A stretch of DNA of 64,000 bases from Piezodorus guildinii (taxonomy: Eukaryota > Arthropoda > Insecta > Hemiptera > Pentatomidae): the NCBI GenBank assembly GCA_023052935.1, contig CM041295.1, positions 166,055,366-166,119,365 on the forward strand. The letters are read 5' to 3'. Positions 58,581-64,000 of the stretch are shown here, piece by piece. Position numbers and translations under genes: made by a program. Below the pieces are notes generated by a model. That model was not told the origin of the DNA. It did no database searches and saw only the letters and a program-made list of their open reading frames with translations. The stretch's first letter is position 1; the number at the start of each line of letters is the position of its first letter.

Positions 58581-60120
58581 ACAGTGTGGATGCGTCTTAG
58601 AAGCTCCTGAGGATTAAGAGCTCAACGTCTGATAAGTTGAACTTTCTCTTAAACTTTCATATTTTTATATATAATTTCATTAAAAGGTGTCCATTTATTT
58701 TAATTTTGTATATATATATAAAAATAAGATACAGCCTACAACATGGCTGAATCACCTCCCGTTAAACGGAAAAAGGGACGATTTAAGGGTCCTATAACAG
58801 GAGATTCTGTTAATATAATCCAAAATTCGATTAGATTTTTGATAATAAGAAGGACTGACATGGATGAAGACGGTAATGCTTTGGATTTTAAAAAAGTATC
58901 GCCGTTTTTTATCTATAAGAGCCTAAATAATTTAATCGGGGAAGTTAAATTAGTTAAAAAACTGAGAGATGGCACACTTTTGATAGAGGTTTTGCCAGAT
59001 GCTACGTCGGGAAAATTATTGAAGTGTACTAGCTTTTTAAACAATTTTCCTATTAAGGTGGAACCGCATGGCAGGCTGAATTTAAGTAAAGGGGTTATAT
59101 GGTGCCCTGACCTAGCTCATTGCACTATTGATGAAATTAAAGACGAATTGAAAACCCAAAAAGTTGAAGATGTTAAAAGAATGACATATTTTAAAAATAA
59201 CATAAAATTTGAAGGCCACAATTATTTACTTACTTTTAATAGCCCTACTATACCCAATGAAATCAAAATAGGCTTTTATAACGTTATTGTCAGGCAGTTC
59301 TTTTCCAATCTAATACAATGTTACATATGTCTAAAATTTGGCCATACAAAAACAGTATGTACCAAGCAACCACTGTGTAAACTTTGTGGAAATAATAAAC
59401 ATGAAGGTGTAGAATGTATTAGTAGCGTAAAGTGCGTGAATTGTTCAAGCCAAATGACTCCTTTTCGAAACTTTGCCCTACTTTTATTAAAGAAAAAGAA
59501 ATTAGAAAATAACAAGATTGTGAAAAAATACCTTATACCGCCGCGAAAAAGAAATACGAACTATTGCACCCTGTTCAAAGCCAAACATCGTTCTCTAATA
59601 TTGTGAAACATAAATTAACTGTTAGTGTCAGTGTACAAACTGAAGAACTAAACGAGAGTTCTTTTATTACTAAGAGGCCTTTAACCAAGTCCTTACCTAG
59701 TGGCTGTGGGGAATTGAATGATGCAGTCATTTCCCCCACCACGCTCCTCCCCTCCACCGCTCCCCTCCACCGCTCCCACCACCATACCCACCCTCCCTCC
59801 TCTTCCTCCTACCATACCTTCTATTCCTAATCCACTTCTTGACCGAACTTCTCGGTCTCGAGACCGAGGACTGACCAACCCCACGGAAGCCATACCTAAC
59901 TCCCGGGACCCTTCCACAAAACCGAAGTCTACGTCTTCGGGAAAACCGACATCTACTGATGTCACCTACCCCACCGAGTGCCCGGATGACCGTGATCGTC
60001 AGGGCGAGTGGACGTTAGTGAAAAACAGACGAGCTAGAAGCAAAACACGCGGCAGAGATAGAGTACAAACTACTTAAACAGCCATTCGTACCAATTCGCA
60101 TATTTAACAATTAATTTTAA
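58580..60120 (+). mobile_element. I/Nimb-type LINE 5' piece with ORF1
   Basis: A leader at 58560-58740 is followed by ORF1 and, after 60077, by the start of a decayed ORF2 (60192-60430). Confidence 0.75.
58743..59606 (+). pseudogene. I-type LINE ORF1 (gag-like, CCHC)
   Basis: A 287-codon frame: residues 30-120 follow the I-element gag pattern (RFLIIRRTD, KKVSPFFIYKSLNNLIGEVK, LIEVLPDATSGKLLKCTSF, PHGRLNLSKGVIWCPDL). At about residues 193-206 the knuckle CYICLKFGHTKTVC is perfect, and CKLCGNNKHEGVEC follows. In the third knuckle (CVNCSSQ, near 59450) a frameshift moves the coding text to another frame, where it continues as HPVQSQTSFSNIVKHKLTVS. A Pro/Ser-rich tail runs to 60077. The protein would coat element RNA. 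Confidence 0.85.
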
Positions 60121-60191
60121 TAAAATAATTCACTTATTTAACTTTCTCATCTGTTTTATATCGTTATATTTATCTAATTTCTACTTCTCCA

Positions 60192-60430
60192 ATGGACTTT
60201 AAAATTATAATTATACATTGTAACTGCTATGGTACCATTAGAAAATATGAAGAACTTGTCTTTATCACCATGATATACCGAATAATAACGTTGTGTCATA
60301 AAGAAACCAATCTCAACCAAAATTTTAATCGCGAAGACTATCACATTTACCGAAGCGGTTTTAAAACCGACATTAGGGCATGTGGTCGTGTGACGGTGGT
60401 AATAGCCCTGCCTCATAATTCTCCTCATCT
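60192..60430 (+). pseudogene. Start of a decayed I-type endonuclease
   Basis: MDFKIIIIHCNCYGTIRKYE, then LCHKETNLNQNF, YHIYRSGFKTD and GRVTVVIALPH mirror the endonuclease start ILQWNCNGLRxKYEEL, CLQETxLKP, YxIYRSDR and GGVAIxV with many substitutions. The catalytic Trp and Gln positions are changed. Confidence 0.6.
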
Positions 60431-60519
60431 TCCAGAAAACACTATTATCACAACAATTCTACAAATAATCACAGTTATACAAGCACTCCTGAAATCTAAA
60501 ATTCATATTACCTTAAACA

Positions 60520-60630
60520 GATGTTTACAGTTTTTAATTCTTCTGCATCTGTTTGTTTTTCATCCGATTATTATAATATTTTTCTTTGTATGGGGAAGCC
60601 CCAAAGACAAAATAAAATTTCTATTCTATA
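60520..60630 (+). mobile_element. LINE 3' tail with hairpin
   Basis: GGGGAAGCCCC at 60592-60602 followed by AAAGACAAAATAAAATTTCT and TTCTATA has the same layout as the 3' ends of the CR1/Jockey-like copies. It is a short orphan tail. Confidence 0.5.
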
Positions 60631-60744
60631 TTATAATCTTTTTCCTATGCATCGCTTGTATAATTTCTTATGCAAACCAATATCTCATAATTGTATTCAA
60701 TCTCACGTATTATTTTTCTCTATACCTTTATACATACAAAACAT

Positions 60745-61683
60745 GAATCTAATCAGTTGGAACTGCAATGGAGTAAGGACTCAGTTTGAAGAATTAAAAT
60801 TAATAATGAAAGAATACAACCCTTGGGCTATATGTCTCCAAGAAACCAAGCTAAAACCTATTAACAGTTTTTCTCTAAAACAGTACAACGTATTCAGAAA
60901 AGATAGAGCATCTGAAGGTCCGGGAAGCTGGGGAATAATCACTGCAATCCAAAAACAATATCCTTCTGAAGAATTAGCTATAAATACCTCATTACATGCA
61001 CTAGCGGTTAGAGTTCACCACACCTTTTTATTCACCATATGCAATATTTACCTTTCTCCAAGCGTAGCAATCAACGAAGCTGCTCTGATTCAACTGATTG
61101 GTGATCTTCCTACCCCTTACCTTGTTACTGGGGATCTGAATGGTGCACATGAATCATGGGGCTCACCTTCAAATAATAGAAGGGGAAATTCTATAAAACG
61201 TGTAATAGATGCTACAGATAGTATCATATTGAATAATGGGAATACTACGTATATAAGCCAACAGTACACGACGCCATCATCCATAGATATTACCTTCTGT
61301 TCACATAGTATGCTAAATAGAGTCATATGGGATACTGCACCAGACCAACACGGCAGTGACCATTTCCCTCTGGTCATTTCCCTCACAAGTCAACTCCCAG
61401 TCCAGTCCAGAAATATCCTAGGTGGATCACTTCAAAAGCTGACTGGAACCTTTTTCAACAAAAACTTTCCTTCCTATTCCAAAATTACGCAGAAAATATT
61501 GATACAATTACGACAGGGCTCACGAAACACATAATAGACGCCGTATATGAAAGCATTCCGAAATCTCGAGGATCTACAAAAGTGAACCATTGCCCTTGGT
61601 TTGATGACGAATGCCGTCAAGTTATTAGGGACAGAAATAGAGCGCTTCGAAAGTTTGTAAAATATCCCACTACCACCAACTTT
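60745..61683 (+). mobile_element. I-type LINE endonuclease piece, ends in (TAAA)n
   Basis: Starts MNLISWNCNGVRTQFEELKL with all main APE endonuclease signatures in one open frame: CLQETKLKP, VTGDLNGAHESWG, SIDITFCS and GSDHFPLVIS, so catalytic residues look intact. After a frameshift near 61440 it continues to CPWFDDECRQVIRDRNRALR. It stops at 61683 directly at a (TAAA)n tract, with no RT following. Confidence 0.85.
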
Positions 61684-61705
61684 AAAATAAAATAAATAAA
61701 TAAAT

Positions 61706-61736
<31 letters not shown>

Positions 61737-61752
61737 TAAAATAAAATAAATA
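61683..61752. repeat. (TAAA)n microsatellite
   Basis: About 17 units of TAAA/TAAAA follow the cut LINE directly, like a LINE tail put in the wrong place. Confidence 0.9.
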
Positions 61753-62190
61753 TATAAAAAAAAAACAAGAGAAAAAAAGGGAAACAACGATATTAGTAAA
61801 CTGCTATGAAATATGTATTAAATTATAATAAGTATCTTAATATAAATTATAAAATAAATATTTAAAAGTATTTATAAACATAAACACCAAAGTAAATAAA
61901 ATAGCAATCTAACTAGTGGAAATATAACCTGAATAATTATTTAAAAAAATAATAATAATAAATAAATAAATAATGATAATAACAAAATAAAACGATGAAA
62001 ATAAAAACAAATATAGAAAATAAGTATAATTGTTCAAGACTTTTGTAACGTTAAAATTTATTTAGTAGAATTCAGTACTCATGAATAACATTTCAGAAAT
62101 GATGGCATATTTCAACATATCATATTTATGTAAAAATACAGCTTGAGCATTACAACTATAGAATATTGTTTTAAATATAGTAGTTTAATT
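61753..62190. other. Very A-rich spacer
   Basis: Mostly A with TAA/AAT runs; nothing recognised. Confidence 0.4.
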
Positions 62191-62194
62191 GACG

Positions 62195-64000
62195 TCTGTG
62201 AAGTTGGCCCCCCATAGTCGAAAAAATTGATTTTTTTTTAGAGTTCTGGTAGCCCTCCAAAGAGTTCTAGAGTTCTCGACCATTTTTAGAAATAGTTCTG
62301 TAGTTTAAGCCACTCAAAATGACGACCCAAGTAGCGGGGGGGCTAACTTCACACGTGTTGCAACTTGGCGGTCTTATAACTTCCTTCCTATTAAGTTTAC
62401 AAAAAAAATTCAAATAGAAAAATGTTAGAACTCTTAGGGGGGCAAACAGAACTCCGACTAAAAAAAAACATTTCCGAAAAAAAGAGTTTTGAAAAAAATT
62501 TAAAAATAAAAAAAAATTAAAAATATTGATTAAAAAAAATTTTTAGAGAGAGTTCCAGTATTCCATCGACTAGATCTAAAAAAAATTATCGAAAAGTTTT
62601 GCTCTGTAATTACAAATAAAAAAGTTCTGGGACCTTAAAGTTTTTAACATTTTTTCGAAACTTTGCGGCGTTGTAAGTCCGATACTATCAACTTTAGAGA
62701 AAACATTCATAAGGATAATTGTTAGAACTCTTAGGGGGGCCAACAGAACTCCGACTAAAACCAACGAATTCCAAAAAAAAAAATTTCAAAAAATTTTAAA
62801 CGAAAAAATTTTAAACATTAAACCATAAATTATTTTTTTTGACCGGAGTTCCGATGGCCCCCCAACTAGATCTAAATATAATTATTTGAACGTTTTGCTC
62901 TGAGATGCGAAATAAGAAAGTTCTGGCCTCTCAAATTTTCAAATTTTTTTTTGACGGACTCAAAAGATAATTTTTCGGTTAAATTTTATACCCCTTTCGG
63001 ACTTGTAATAGTTGGTCAAAATTTCGGAGCAAATTTTTTTTTTTAATTCGTTGTTTTTAGTCGGAGTTCTGTTTGCCCCCCTAAGAGTTCTAACAATTAT
63101 CCTTATGAATGTTTTCTCTAAAGTTGATAGTATCGGATTTACAAAGCCGCAAAGTTGCAAAAAAAAAAATTGAATATGTATGTGACCAGAACTTTCTTAT
63201 TTCGCATCTCAGAGGAAAATGTCTCTATAATTATATTTAGATCTAGGCAGGGAGCTACCGGAACTCCGGTCAAAAAAAAATTTTTCGGTTAAATTTTATA
63301 CCCCTTTCGGACTTGTAATAGTTGGTCATAATTTCGGAGCAAATTTTTTTTTGGAATTCGTTGTTTTTAGTCGGAGTTCTGTTGGCCCCCCTAAGAGTTC
63401 TAACAATTATCCTTATGAATGTTTTCTCTAAAGTTGATAGTATCGGATTTACAAAGCCGCAAAGTTGCAAAAAAAAAAATTGAATATGTATGTGACCAGA
63501 ACTTTCTTATTTCGCATCTCAGAGGAAAATGTCTCTATAATTATATTTAGATCTAGGCAGGGAGCTACCGGAACTCCGGTCAAAAAAAAATTTTTCGGTT
63601 AAATTTTATACCCCTTTCGGACTTGTAATAGTTGGTCAAAATTTCGGAGCAAATATTTTTTTTTAATTCGTTGTTTTTAGTCGGAGTTCTGTTTGTCCCC
63701 CTAAGAGTTCTAACAATTATCCTTATGAATGTTTTCTCTAAAGTTGATAGTATCGGATTTACAAAGCCGCAATTTGCAAAAAAAAATATTGAATATGTAT
63801 GTGACCAGAACTTTTTTATTTCGCATCTCAGAGGAAAATGTCTCTATAATTATATTTAGATCTAGTCGGGGGGCTACCGGAACTCCGGTCAAAAGATAAT
63901 TTTTCGGTTAAATTTTATACCCCTTTCGGACTTGTAATAGTTGGTCAAAATTTCGGAGCAAATTTTTTTTTGGAATTCGTTGTTTTTAGTCGGAGTTCTG
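62195..64000. repeat. 310-bp satellite, inverted array, runs off the window
   Basis: Plus-oriented units are seen with TCGGAGTTCTGTTKGCCCCC at 63061, 63371, 63681 and 63990 (periods 310, 310, 309). Two more diverged units in the opposite orientation have the mirrored string at about 62431-62460 and 62728-62757 (period about 297). The orientation flips near 62940. Identity between the plus units is very high. Short ORFs in it recur with the unit and are not genes. Confidence 0.9.

Noticed and set aside
57789..59606. Two adjacent ORFs as a novel two-gene system
   Set aside because: Both are LINE ORF1 types (RRM-like and CCHC-type) from different elements, each with its own leader and no shared regulation visible.
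59693..59965. Minus-strand 90-codon Gly/Val-rich ORF
   Set aside because: It is the shadow of the Pro/Ser-rich tail of the I-type ORF1 on the plus strand.
62960..63892. Recurring 60-66-codon ORFs (MQLCGFVNPILS...)
   Set aside because: They repeat with the 310-bp satellite period, differ by runs of A, and appear on both sides of the inversion in broken form. They are by-products of the repeat.

Overview
This is a piece of a large, AT-rich animal nuclear genome, most likely an arthropod. It has spliced exons with GT/AG borders, Jockey-, I-, CR1-like and RTE-type LINEs, a full-length mariner, a Ty1/copia element, gypsy remnants, Penelope-like elements, tRNA-derived SINEs and long (TA)n tracts. 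There is nothing bacterial in it. Jockey plus mariner plus I-type elements favour an insect or another arthropod, but the species cannot be fixed from the sequence.

The one host gene I can support lies on the minus strand: the middle of a dynein heavy chain (motor modules AAA2 to AAA4), probably axonemal. I find ten exons, in transcription order 54688-54847, 41869-42050, 33362-33570, 23971-24136, 17239-17396, 16942-17147, 14581-14821, 13167-13326, 8530-8699 and 8187-8395. All nine junctions keep the reading frame and give about 619 uninterrupted codons in only 1,861 nt spread over 46.7 kb. The gene enters and leaves the window inside introns, so the flanking 8.2 kb on the left and 9.1 kb on the right are probably intronic too. 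The protein is very divergent: its P-loops are kept, but the AAA3 Walker B and sensor segments and the AAA4 Walker B are altered.

Almost everything else is transposable-element debris in the introns. Left to right: CR1/Jockey-like LINEs and Jockey fragments (1-6900); dynein exons 10 and 9; a LINE scrap and a deleted RTE-like LINE (10000-12978); exon 8; a SINE; exon 7; a palindromic Penelope-like element (14939-16859); exons 6 and 5; an LTR/gag remnant (17571-19470); a foldback repeat with a LINE in it (19852-23916); exon 4; a complete but decayed copia element (24697-29346); a SINE with perfect target duplications (29467-29732); a mariner (29893-31168); a fragment of an RLE-type (R2-like) LINE; exon 3; a tandem repeat split by a second palindromic Penelope-like element (34826-37177); LINE copies; exon 2; a head-to-head Jockey palindrome with one near-complete Jockey (46823-51755); another LINE; exon 1; a gypsy pol remnant; pieces of three further LINEs (57590-61690); and an inverted array of a 310-bp satellite running off the right edge.

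The most interesting signals are the fast-evolving dynein with TE-bloated introns, the two Penelope-like palindromes that share a hammerhead-like CTGA-hairpin-GAAACGTT motif, microsatellites directly behind two splice donors, the minisatellite expansion in one copia LTR, and the inverted satellite. I see no convincing new multi-gene system.
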